Assembly: GCA_035536775.1 (NCBI GenBank)
Contig: DATLNM010000050.1
Location: 21,066-85,065, forward strand
DNA: 64,000 nt
Source: DATLNM01 sp035536775
GTDB taxonomy: Bacteria > Actinomycetota > CADDZG01 > WHSQ01
Direction of reading: 5' to 3'
Shown: positions 43,460 to 51,756 of the stretch, one piece after another
Numbering within the stretch: position 1 is the stretch's first letter
Layout: each line of letters begins with the position of its first letter
Notes under the pieces: model-generated
What the model was told of the DNA's origin: nothing
Databases searched by the model: none
The model's input: the letters and a program-made list of their open reading frames with translations, nothing else
Translations under genes and position numbers: made by a program

Positions 43460-44916
43460 CGATCCACGGCCACTTCTACCAACCGCCTCGCGAGGACCCC
43501 TGGACTGGACTTATAGACGAGCAACCCGGGGCGGCACCGTTCCACGACTGGAACGAGCGCGTGCATGCCGAGTGTTACAGGCCCAACGCATTCGTGACGA
43601 TCCCCGGGCCTGACGGGGATGTCGTCGTAAACAACTTCGAGAAGCTGTCTTTCAATGTCGGTCCGACCTTGATGTCGTGGATGGAGACGGCCGATCCCGA
43701 GACGTACGACCGCATCATCCAAGGCGATCGGACAAGCCTGGCTCGGTCGGGCAAGGGCAACGCGATCGCGCAGAGCTATCACCACACGATCCTGCCCCTG
43801 TCGAACGTCAGGGATTGCCGCACGCAGGTGCGGTGGGGGCTGGCCGACTTCAGACATCGATTCGGCCGTGACGCCCAGGGGCTGTGGCTCCCCGAAACCG
43901 CGGCTAATGACGAGGTCCTGGCGATCCTCATCGATGAGGGGGTCACGTTCACGATCCTCGCGCCTGGACAAGCCGGAGCATGGCGCGAGGGCGATGGCGG
44001 ATGGATCGACGTCGAAGAGGCACCGATAGATCCCCGGGTGGGCTATCGCTATGAACATCCCGATGGGTCGGGTCGGGCGTTGTCCCTCCTGTTCTACGAG
44101 GGCGACATCGCGCGTGCGATCGCATTCGAGAACGCCGGGTCGTCCGCCGAAGGGTTCCTCTCGCTGTTCGCAGAACGGTCCCTCGACGGCTGCTCACTCG
44201 TGCATGCTGCGACGGACGGCGAGACCTATGGCCACCACCATCGCTTCAGCGATCTCGGGCTCGCTTACGCGCTGTTCGTCGAGGCCGAGCGAGCGGGTCT
44301 GAACGTGGTCAATTACGCGGCGTTCCTCGATATGTGCCCGCCGCGGCACGAAGCTCGCCTCAAGAAAGGTGAGGGTACATCGTGGTCGTGCGCGCACGGC
44401 GTCGGGCGATGGAAGGAGCACTGTGGGTGCTCGACCGGTGGTGAGCCCGGCTGGGAACAGCAGTGGCGCGCACCGCTGCGGGAGGCACTCGAGATCGTGC
44501 GCGATGCCGCCGATGAGATCTTCGAACGACTCGGGCGCGAGCTGATCCACGACCCATGGAGCGCACGCGATGAGTACATCCACGTGCTTCTCGGGGCCAC
44601 CGGGATCGAGGACCTCGTGAAAGAGCACTCGTTCGGGCCGGTCACGTCAGAGACCTTGGCACGCGCCACCGACCTACTCGAGCTTCAGCGCAACTCGATG
44701 GCGATGTTCACGAGCTGCGGGTGGTTCTTCAACGACATCGGAGGGATCGAAACGATCCAGGTATTGCGTTACGCGGCGCGCACGCTCGATCTGCTCGAAG
44801 AGCTGGGGGGGCCCGTTCCAGCGGATCGCTTCACCACGATCTTGTCCGGCGCGTCCAGCAATGACCCGGAGCTCGGCACCGGCGCGGACATCTTCGCGGC
44901 GATAGCGAAGCCCTAG
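43444..44916 (+). CDS. GH57 family glycoside hydrolase-like protein
   Basis: A 490-residue GH57/DUF3536-like protein. The N-terminal motif is HVTIHGHFYQPPREDPW (His-x-His start); the LWLPETAANDEV segment carries the likely nucleophile Glu (near residue 150) and HAATDGETYGHHH the partner Asp (near 255). GH57 enzymes include amylases and branching enzymes; DUF3536 relatives are often about 800 residues, so this is a short form. GTG start, 16-nt overlap with glgB, so translationally coupled and probably acting on the same glucan. Activity not assigned. Confidence 0.85.
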   Translation: MAQHVTIHGHFYQPPREDPWTGLIDEQPGAAPFHDWNERVHAECYRPNAFVTIPGPDGDVVVNNFEKLSFNVGPTLMSWMETADPETYDRIIQGDRTSLARSGKGNAIAQSYHHTILPLSNVRDCRTQVRWGLADFRHRFGRDAQGLWLPETAANDEVLAILIDEGVTFTILAPGQAGAWREGDGGWIDVEEAPIDPRVGYRYEHPDGSGRALSLLFYEGDIARAIAFENAGSSAEGFLSLFAERSLDGCSLVHAATDGETYGHHHRFSDLGLAYALFVEAERAGLNVVNYAAFLDMCPPRHEARLKKGEGTSWSCAHGVGRWKEHCGCSTGGEPGWEQQWRAPLREALEIVRDAADEIFERLGRELIHDPWSARDEYIHVLLGATGIEDLVKEHSFGPVTSETLARATDLLELQRNSMAMFTSCGWFFNDIGGIETIQVLRYAARTLDLLEELGGPVPADRFTTILSGASSNDPELGTGADIFAAIAKP

Positions 44917-44921
44917 CGCGC

Positions 44922-45134
44922 CTACCAGGCGGGTGGATCGCTGGCGGGGAAGGAATCCTTCGACTGCTTGTCGGCGATCTCGTCCGGCGTGGCGTCCACG
45001 GGGAGGTCGCTGATCTTCTCTTCGCGCTCGGCCTCTTGGGCCTCGGCCTTGTCAAGCGCGCCGGGCGCGCCCGCGGCCGCGCTCTCACCGTCGATGTCGG
45101 TTGCTGCTGGATCGATGTTGGCGTCAGCGGTCAT
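44922..45134 (-). CDS. Small acidic protein with DSFPASDPPAW motif
   Basis: A 70-residue acidic, Ala-rich protein without a signal peptide, ending in DSFPASDPPAW, a C-terminal motif seen in many short bacterial proteins of unknown role. The ATG at 45134 has GGGAGG upstream; a longer frame lacks support. It is convergent with the GH57 gene (5-nt gap). Probably disordered for most of its length. Confidence 0.72.
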   Translation of the reverse strand: MTADANIDPAATDIDGESAAAGAPGALDKAEAQEAEREEKISDLPVDATPDEIADKQSKDSFPASDPPAW

Positions 45135-45191
45135 GGGGCCTCCCTCGTCGCGGATGGCTGTCCCCACACTCCTACCCACGCAGGACGATAC

Positions 45192-45212
45192 GTAGTCGGT
45201 GGACTACTTTTT
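45192..45212 (+). terminator. Plus-strand terminator beyond the glgB-GH57 operon
   Basis: A perfect 6-bp stem, GTAGTC and GACTAC with loop GGTG, followed by TTTTT. It would end plus-strand transcription arriving from the GH57 gene, passing antisense over the small acidic gene. It overlaps the stop of the LVIVD gene at 45204. Confidence 0.45.
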
Positions 45213-46319
45213 GCCCGTGAACCTCAGGATGTCGATGCCTCGCTGGTAGTCGACGGCGTAGAGGATCTCGTCGGTGATCCAGTAGGCCGCGGAGGTGGCC
45301 CCCCCGACTGGGAGGAAATAGCCGACCTCAGAGATCTGGCCCTTCTTCGAGATGTCGAAGAAGCGGGTGCCGTGCTCGTACCACGCCATGGCGACCAGTC
45401 CCCCGTTCTTGAAGCTCGGATGCTGCTCGAACCAGTGCGTGCAGAAGGTGTGCACCATCGCATTGCCGTCTGTCGGCAAGCCGTCGGTGACCCGGTACTC
45501 GTCGATCATGGTGAACGTCTTGTCCTTGCGCCACTTGGTGGCATCCCAGGTCATGAAGGACCCCGATGTCTCTTCGCCGCAGAACGGTCCCGAGGTCTCC
45601 CCGCCGACGAGGAGGAACTTGTCCTTCATCGAGCGCGGCCACAGGTTGCTGTGCATGAACCTCTCGTCTCCGGGCGCGCCAACCGCGAGCAGCTTGGGGT
45701 GGACCGGGTCCTTGCGCGCATCCAACAGCATGATGGGGTTGGTCGATGTGACGATCCGCCCCGGCGCGACCTCGGTGACGTCGTGGCCTCCGCTTGCGGG
45801 CATCCCCTCGCCCCAGTCCCCGACGATCTCGGGATTCTCGGGATCGCGCAGGTCCACGATGATCCCATCCGAACCGTACGCGTACTTGCATTCGAGGATG
45901 CACGTCATCGTGTGTTGATCCGCTCCCGGGAGCGCCGCGAGCTCGGTCGGGTTGGACTTGTCCTCGACGTCGATGATGTGGAGATTGCCCATCGTCCCCA
46001 GCAACAGGATCTTGCCGTTCGTGTCGACGTCTTCCTCGGACAGCTGCGGCGTGTCGAGCAACGTGAGGCCACCGAGACGAACTGGTGCTTCGGGGGTGGA
46101 GACGTCGTAGATGCTCAGGCCGCGGCTCGTCGTGATGTAGAAGGTGTCGTCGAGGAGTGCGGCGCCGGGCGAATCGGTCTCGAGCGGAACGATAGTGATC
46201 CATTCGACATCCTCGGACGCGAAGTAGCCCGGTCCGGGCTCGGCCCCGGCCGAAGGCGCGCCGGCTGCGAGCGGGACCCCTAGGCACAGCACGAGCAGCA
46301 GAACCACGGGGCGGCGCAT
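45204..46319 (-). CDS. Secreted LVIVD-repeat protein (copy 1)
   Basis: A 371-residue exported beta-propeller-type protein with a signal peptide (MRRPVVLLLVLCLGVPLAAG, cleavage near SAGA). Repeats: LSIYDVSTPEAPVRLGGL, LHIIDVEDKSNPTELAALPG, IIVDLRDPENPEIVGDW and IMLLDARKDPVHPKLLAVG, each a LVIVD-type blade strand. A CILECKYAYGSDG motif gives a Cys pair; EHGTRFFDISKKGQISEVG and ITDEILYAVDYQRGIDILRF end the protein. Its start is 5 nt from the stop of copy 2; same operon. Function unknown. Confidence 0.88.
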   Translation of the reverse strand: MRRPVVLLLVLCLGVPLAAGAPSAGAEPGPGYFASEDVEWITIVPLETDSPGAALLDDTFYITTSRGLSIYDVSTPEAPVRLGGLTLLDTPQLSEEDVDTNGKILLLGTMGNLHIIDVEDKSNPTELAALPGADQHTMTCILECKYAYGSDGIIVDLRDPENPEIVGDWGEGMPASGGHDVTEVAPGRIVTSTNPIMLLDARKDPVHPKLLAVGAPGDERFMHSNLWPRSMKDKFLLVGGETSGPFCGEETSGSFMTWDATKWRKDKTFTMIDEYRVTDGLPTDGNAMVHTFCTHWFEQHPSFKNGGLVAMAWYEHGTRFFDISKKGQISEVGYFLPVGGATSAAYWITDEILYAVDYQRGIDILRFTGKK

Positions 46320-46324
46320 AGTGA

Positions 46325-47473
46325 TCAGTCCGTGAATCGGAGGACGTCTATCCCCCGCGTGTAATCGACCGCGTAGACGATCTCATTGGTGAGCCAGTAG
46401 GCGGCAGAGGTCGAACCTCCGTTGGGCAGGAAGTAGCCGACCTCGCTGATCTTGCCCTTCTTGGAGATCTCGACGAAGCGGGTGCCGTGCTCGTAGGAAC
46501 CGAGCGCAACGATGCCGCCGTTGCGGAAGTCGGGGCGCTCCTGGAACCAGTGCGCCGAGCAGCCGAGGCCGTTCACGGGAGGGCTTCCGTCGGAGAAAGT
46601 GCCGTTACTCAACTGGTAGATGTCCACCAACGAGAACGTCTTGTCCTTCTTGTAATGAGTCGCGTCCCAGACCATGAAGGCACCGTTCGTGCCCGAGCAT
46701 CGCCCCGTCGCGTTCGACTCGCTCGAGAACAGCACGAAGTCGTCCTTGGCCTTGCGCGGCCAGCTGTTCGAGTGGATGCCTCCTGTGATGGCCTCGTCGT
46801 CTCCCACCGCGAGCAGCTTCGGTTTGGTGGGGTTCTTGCGAGCGTCGAGCAACATGATCGGCCGGGAGGAAGTCAGGACCAGTCCGGGAGCGACCTCGTT
46901 GACGTCGTGGCTGCCGGTGGACGGCATCCCTTCGCCCCAGTTTCCTACGAGCTCGGGGTTCGATGGATCACGCAGGTCGGAGATGGCACCGGCCGATCCA
47001 TACGAGTACTTGCAGTCGAGGATGCAATCAGTGGTGTGCTGCCCTGCGCCCGACAGCGCCGCGATCTGCACGGGGTTCGACTTGTCTTCGACGTCCCACA
47101 CATGGAGGATCGATTGCGGGAGGCTCTCGGAGAACAGCATGATTTTGCCGTTCGTCGCGACGTCCTCGTTCTCGAACTTGAACCCGAACGGGACGGGGGT
47201 ACCGACGAGCGTCGGGTTGAGCGGGTCTGAGACGTCGTAGATCGAGAAGTTCTTCCAGCTCGTCACGTAGAGGTAGTTCCCGATGACCTTGGCACCGGTT
47301 GCCGTTGCGACCTCGAACGGGATGTGGCGGATGTACTCGACGTTCGCCGAGTTGAATCCTTCGGCCGGGCCGGCGCCTGCCGGCAACGCGCCCGTCGCCA
47401 AGGCACACACCCCGACCAGGGCCGCCGCCAGAGAGCGGCGCATCAGGCTTCTTGCGAGGACGATTCTCCGCAA
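46325..47473 (-). CDS. Secreted LVIVD-repeat protein (copy 2)
   Basis: A 382-residue paralogue. The start is a TTG at 47473 chosen because AAGGAGG lies 6 nt upstream; ATG 47443 is the alternative. The signal peptide (SLAAALVGVCALATGALPAG) precedes FSIYDVSDPLNPTLVG, LHVWDVEDKSNPVQIAAL, ISDLRDPSNPELVGNW and IMLLDARKNPTKPKLLAVG repeats. Shared motifs with copy 3: NEDVATNGKIMLFSE, CxxxCKxxYGS, NGLGCSAHWF and SYEHGTRF. The longer frame upstream reads into copy 3 in another frame and is not real. Confidence 0.88.
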   Translation of the reverse strand: MRRIVLARSLMRRSLAAALVGVCALATGALPAGAGPAEGFNSANVEYIRHIPFEVATATGAKVIGNYLYVTSWKNFSIYDVSDPLNPTLVGTPVPFGFKFENEDVATNGKIMLFSESLPQSILHVWDVEDKSNPVQIAALSGAGQHTTDCILDCKYSYGSAGAISDLRDPSNPELVGNWGEGMPSTGSHDVNEVAPGLVLTSSRPIMLLDARKNPTKPKLLAVGDDEAITGGIHSNSWPRKAKDDFVLFSSESNATGRCSGTNGAFMVWDATHYKKDKTFSLVDIYQLSNGTFSDGSPPVNGLGCSAHWFQERPDFRNGGIVALGSYEHGTRFVEISKKGKISEVGYFLPNGGSTSAAYWLTNEIVYAVDYTRGIDVLRFTD

Positions 47474-47590
47474 CTCGGGCCTCCTTGTCTGGAAATCCGG
47501 TCTCGCCCTGTGGGTTGGTGGATCCGCGATGCCCAGGGAGAGGGTGCGCTGGAAGTTTCGCCTCCCCTTAGACCCTTCCTGCCTGGACGC

Positions 47591-47620
47591 GCTGGAGGGG
47601 GCCCGAGGGCCCCCTCCAGC
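47591..47620 (-). terminator. Strong hairpin after LVIVD copy 3
   Basis: A perfect 14-bp stem with arms GCTGGAGGGGGCCC (47591-47604) and GGGCCCCCTCCAGC (47607-47620) around GA, 24 nt past the copy 3 stop. No U tail on the minus strand. In high-GC actinobacteria such stems often act as terminators or stability elements. Confidence 0.65.
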
Positions 47621-47643
47621 TTCGCAGCGTGAATCGTTGTGGC

Positions 47644-48789
47644 CTAGACCTTGTCGGTCCAGCGAAGGATGTCGATCCCTCGGGTGTAGTCGATCGAGTA
47701 GACGATCTCCTTGTTGACCCAGTAGGCGGCCGATGTCGACCCAGCGAAGGGGAAGAACCAGCCAACCTCGGTGATCTTGCCCTTCTTGTCGATGTCGAGG
47801 AAGCGCGTCCCGTGCTCGTAAGCACCCATGGCCACGAGCCCGCCGTTCTTGAACTTCGGGTGCTCCTCGAACCAGTGCGCCGAGCAACCGAGGCCGTTAG
47901 CCGGCGGATTGCCGTCGCTCACCGTTCCGTTGCGGAGCTTGTAGGTGTCGATCAGCGTGAGGGTCTTGGTCTTCTTGTACTCCGTGGCGTCGAAGGTCAT
48001 GAAGGGGCCGTCGTTCTCGGTGCAACGGGTGCGAGCGTTCTTCTCGCCCTGCATCAGCACGAAGTCATCCTTGCCCTCGTTCGGCCAGCGACCCGAGTGG
48101 AACAGGAAGCCGGTCGGGTTGGGGTTCTCACCGCGGGCGAGGACCTTGGGCTTGAGGGGATTCCGTACGTCGATGATCTGAAGGGGATCAGAGATCGGCG
48201 AGGTGAGGATGAAACCGTTCTTGAACTCCTCGATGTCGTGACCGCCACCCTGAAGCTCGGTGAGCTCGTGCCAGTTCTCCTCCTGGAGCACCGGGTTGGC
48301 CGGGTCGCGCAGGTCGACGACCTTGCCGTCCGAGCCGTAGCCCCACTTGCACTTGAGGATGCATGACATCGTGTGGTCGCCGGCTCCGTCGAGCGCCGCG
48401 ATCTCGACGGGGTTCGAGACATCCTCGATGTCCCAGACATGCAGGACTGAGTTCGGCAACGTCTCCGAGAACAGCATGATCTTCCCGTTGGTCGCAACGT
48501 CCTCGTTCTCGAACTCGAACCCGAACGGGACCGTCGTGATGAGCGCGGGCGCCTCGACGTTCGAGACGTCGTAGATCGAGAAGCTCTTCCACCCGGTGAC
48601 GATCATGTTCTTGTCTTTGTTGAAAAGGGACATACCAGTCGCCGTTCCGACCTCGAACGGGACGTAGGTCACATACTGGATGTTGTCGGTCGACAGCCCG
48701 CCCTGACTCGGACCCGCACCTGCAGGAGTGCCGCCGGGGAGGGCCATCAGAAGGGCCGACGCTGCGATGCCGGCCAGGAGCTTCCTCAT
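47644..48789 (-). CDS. Secreted LVIVD-repeat protein (copy 3)
   Basis: A 381-residue paralogue with signal peptide (MRKLLAGIAASALLMALPGG). It has FSIYDVSNVEAPALITTV, LHVWDIEDVSNPVEIAAL, VVDLRDPANPVLQ and LQIIDVRNPLKPKVLARG repeats, the Cys pair CILKCKWGYGSDG, and the closing EHGTRFLDIDKKGKITEVG and EIVYSIDYTRGIDILRW. ATG 48789 with AAAGGA upstream. It is separated from copy 2 by a 170-nt gap that holds a strong hairpin and the copy 2 ribosome site, so copy 2 may have its own promoter. Confidence 0.88.
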   Translation of the reverse strand: MRKLLAGIAASALLMALPGGTPAGAGPSQGGLSTDNIQYVTYVPFEVGTATGMSLFNKDKNMIVTGWKSFSIYDVSNVEAPALITTVPFGFEFENEDVATNGKIMLFSETLPNSVLHVWDIEDVSNPVEIAALDGAGDHTMSCILKCKWGYGSDGKVVDLRDPANPVLQEENWHELTELQGGGHDIEEFKNGFILTSPISDPLQIIDVRNPLKPKVLARGENPNPTGFLFHSGRWPNEGKDDFVLMQGEKNARTRCTENDGPFMTFDATEYKKTKTLTLIDTYKLRNGTVSDGNPPANGLGCSAHWFEEHPKFKNGGLVAMGAYEHGTRFLDIDKKGKITEVGWFFPFAGSTSAAYWVNKEIVYSIDYTRGIDILRWTDKV

Positions 48790-48881
48790 CGATGGGTCCT
48801 TTCGCTGTTGGTGGTCGTCTGGTTATGTGGGTCGCTTGCTTGTTCGCCTCGCCCGCGAGCACTCCTGCCGACAGAGAGGAG

Positions 48882-51620
48882 CTAACGCCGTTGGCGTTGT
48901 GTGCGGAAGACGGCTCCCCGGGCAAGCACGGTGCACCCGTACATGAAGATCAACAAGGCCGCTCCTGCCCCGAGTGTCCGTTCGGGCGCGACGTCGCGGT
49001 CTTTTGCGAGGCTCGAGAACTCGTACTCTTCCGCGACCTCCTGTTGGGCGGCTAGGCCACCTGCGTGGACGTACGCGAGCTGAGGCTGTTCCTGCTTCTG
49101 TTGGACGAATCCGAACTGAGCCTGGGCTTGCCCCTGGGCGGCAGGAGCGCCCTGAGCAACCGGAGGCAGAGGAGGAGGCGCGACGGCTAGCGCCAGGGCC
49201 ACGAGTGGATCGAACCTCAACGGTGGAAACAGCGGGTCCTCACCACAGACGACCGTCGCCGTTACTGCATCGAGGTCGAGGACTCCTGCAGTCGCCTCGA
49301 GTGTCACCGGCACCGTCTGGCCCGCGAAGCGCACCGGACATGAGTAAGTGACTTCGAACTCGAGCAGACCCGAGGACTGCAGAGGTACCGACGAATAGAC
49401 CTCGGGATCGACGTCGGCGACGACCGCCGCGCCGCGGCGCGCCGCGACGGTGACGCTCGTGTAGTCACGGACGGCCTTGACGAGGTTCACGATCGGCGGC
49501 ACGAGGTTGCCTCCGGCGTTGAGCTGTTTCTTGGGAAGGGGGCAGGCAAGAGGAGCCCCGGCAGCGATGTCGGCGAAACCGTCGTCGTTGCAATCGACGC
49601 CGCCCGGAGGGGCGAGGGCGCCCGTCGCCTGTGCGAACCACTGCAGATCTTTCATAGTCGTCGGGTAGTCACCCGTCAGGTACTTGTTACGCGGGGGTTG
49701 CATCGGGCTGCCGACGCCGAGGCCGACCTGCATGATGTCTCGTTCGTTGAGCACGTCGGCGACCTCTTGGAACTCGGGGAAGTCGGGGCTCGTCAGCCGG
49801 CCGAAATCTTGGACGGTGAAATCGCGATCCTCCTCCTCACGGCCGAACTCGGAGTCGGCGACCATGACGACCACACGCAGGGCCTCGCCTCGGAAATTCG
49901 CCTGGAGCCCTGGAGGCACATCGCTGGACGAGGGGCCCGGAGGGTAGACGTCTTCTCCTACGCCCGTCGCCGTCTCGTACATCGCAGAAAGGTGCGACTC
50001 GAAGCGCCCGCCGGCGTCGGCCTCGAGACTGGCGAGCGCGGTCTGCAGTGTCGGGGAATAAGGCGCGATATCGCGTACGCGCCGGTAGACGAAGTTTGGT
50101 TCAGGCACCCTCGGGACCTGTGAATCTGGATACGCGCGATAGGAGCCGACGCCGAACTGCACGTCGATATTCGCAGCGTGCAGCCCGTTGATGATTTCGA
50201 CGATTCCCTCGCGTAGCGCGTTCAACGTCGGTGTCATGCTGCCGGACACATCGATGAGGAAATAGACGTCAAGCGGCGTTCTCTCTTCTGGGACGCGCAA
50301 CGAGTACGAGATGGTCTTTCGTTGCCCGAGTCTCAGCTCGACCCGACGTCGCGCGGGCAACAGCTCGGGATCGCCCCCGCCAGATAGGCCGGGAGGCACG
50401 TCGATGAGGGGGATGCCGACCTCTTTCTCAGGTGGGTCGGCGACGACCTCTCCGGCAGACGGGCCCGTGTAGATCTCCAGCGTCGACGACGTGCGTCCGT
50501 AGAAGAACGGGTCTCGGCGCGCGTCGGCAGTGAAGTCGAGGATGTCTTCGCGCGGAGGATTGACGTCGAGCCAGGTGAAGCTGGCTGCGTGATACATGTA
50601 GATCGTGCGGTTCGCCGAAACCGCCATCGACATCGGATCCGGGCCCCAGGCGACCGACTGCACTCCGAACGGCGCGGGGAACCGCAGCCAGTTCTCGCCA
50701 CCGTCGGGCGACCCGAGGAAGTCCTGGGTCGCCGGTCTGAACGCCACCACTATCGGCGGGTTGTCCCCGGCGTGCCACAACGCGAGAGGTCCGACCTCCG
50801 TCGCGGTGAACTCGTCGATCGCCGCGAACGTCCTGGCCCCGTCGTCCGAGCGGTAGAGACCACCCGCTCCATAGGCCCAAACCTGCTCGGAGAGCTTCGG
50901 GTTGACCATGAGCTCCCTAACGCCAGCCCCGGGGTCGACCGCGGGCGGCTGAGGGTTGGCCGGGTCGGGGGTTGGGATCGCCGCCCCGGGAGCGGCGCCC
51001 TGCGGGCTCGACCTCGTCTCCCACGACGCTCCCCCATCGGCGCTCCCGTAGACAACGTCCACCGAGCCATCCCCCACATCTATTGCGAGGTACGCGATCG
51101 ACGCGTCCGAAGGGGCTACGAGCAGAGATTCGGGAGAACCCGTGGGGGGAAGCCCCGCGTCGGCCGTCGCCCACGTCGAACCGCCGTCTTCGGAACGCAG
51201 CACATGCGGTCGTTCCTCAGGGGTGACTTCCTCCACCATGAGTAGGACCGTCTGCGACGACTTCTGCTCAGGCATCTCGATGCTGCGGATCACCGCTGTC
51301 GCAGCCGTGTAGCCGAAGCGCTCGGGCGTGGCAGGGATGACGACCGACTCCCTCCACGAGCAGCCCCGGTCCTCCGACAGCATCACTGCAGTTCCGTTCG
51401 TTGCGAAAAGGCGCTTCGGCCGAACCGGATCGACCGCGTAAGCGGTGATCGCGGCCTCGCCGGCCGGGAAATCCGGAGCTCCGATCGACGTCCAGAAGGG
51501 TCCTTTTTCGACGCGGGGGCACGGGCCCTGGGGGGCAGCGATGGCCACAGGCGTCAGGGCCACGAGCAAGCTGACCGCGACGGCGGCGAGGCGGGTCAAT
51601 CGTCGATCTTGTGTGGGCAT
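48882..51620 (-). CDS. Asp-box / integrin-like VWA membrane protein
   Basis: A 912-residue surface protein. Signal peptide (AAVAVSLLVALTPVAIAA), then an Asp-box/BNR beta-propeller-like region with SEDRGCSW, SEDGGSTW, SADGGASW, SDDGARTF and SPDGGENW (about residues 80-330). A VWA domain (about 445-680) has a complete MIDAS DVSGSMT and resembles an integrin beta I-domain (VPEERTPLDVYFLIDVSGS, FGVGSYRAYPD). A beta-rich region, a Gln/Ala/Pro linker and a C-terminal membrane helix (LGAGAALLIFMYGCTVLA) with RTQRQRR follow. Neighbours are secreted LVIVD proteins, suggesting a common surface complex (inference). Confidence 0.88.
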   Translation of the reverse strand: MPTQDRRLTRLAAVAVSLLVALTPVAIAAPQGPCPRVEKGPFWTSIGAPDFPAGEAAITAYAVDPVRPKRLFATNGTAVMLSEDRGCSWRESVVIPATPERFGYTAATAVIRSIEMPEQKSSQTVLLMVEEVTPEERPHVLRSEDGGSTWATADAGLPPTGSPESLLVAPSDASIAYLAIDVGDGSVDVVYGSADGGASWETRSSPQGAAPGAAIPTPDPANPQPPAVDPGAGVRELMVNPKLSEQVWAYGAGGLYRSDDGARTFAAIDEFTATEVGPLALWHAGDNPPIVVAFRPATQDFLGSPDGGENWLRFPAPFGVQSVAWGPDPMSMAVSANRTIYMYHAASFTWLDVNPPREDILDFTADARRDPFFYGRTSSTLEIYTGPSAGEVVADPPEKEVGIPLIDVPPGLSGGGDPELLPARRRVELRLGQRKTISYSLRVPEERTPLDVYFLIDVSGSMTPTLNALREGIVEIINGLHAANIDVQFGVGSYRAYPDSQVPRVPEPNFVYRRVRDIAPYSPTLQTALASLEADAGGRFESHLSAMYETATGVGEDVYPPGPSSSDVPPGLQANFRGEALRVVVMVADSEFGREEEDRDFTVQDFGRLTSPDFPEFQEVADVLNERDIMQVGLGVGSPMQPPRNKYLTGDYPTTMKDLQWFAQATGALAPPGGVDCNDDGFADIAAGAPLACPLPKKQLNAGGNLVPPIVNLVKAVRDYTSVTVAARRGAAVVADVDPEVYSSVPLQSSGLLEFEVTYSCPVRFAGQTVPVTLEATAGVLDLDAVTATVVCGEDPLFPPLRFDPLVALALAVAPPPLPPVAQGAPAAQGQAQAQFGFVQQKQEQPQLAYVHAGGLAAQQEVAEEYEFSSLAKDRDVAPERTLGAGAALLIFMYGCTVLARGAVFRTQRQRR

Positions 51621-51756
51621 ACCAAGCCTTGAGAACGGTTCCGGGCGCGCTTCAGTAACAAACAGTTTCCACTACCTGAGTAGTTTCGCCGCCCATAGGG
51701 GCGCTCCTCGCCCGCAGGCATCGCTACCCGTGGCCGAAACAACTAACGTGGCCCGG

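Noticed and set aside
45192..45212. Terminator for the minus-strand LVIVD operon
   Set aside because: The T run is on the plus strand; on the minus strand the hairpin has no U tail and includes the stop codon, so it better serves plus-strand transcription.
46325..47887. 520-codon frame for LVIVD copy 2
   Set aside because: The N-terminal part reads the end of copy 3 in another frame; a TTG at 47473 with a strong ribosome site and a signal peptide fits better.
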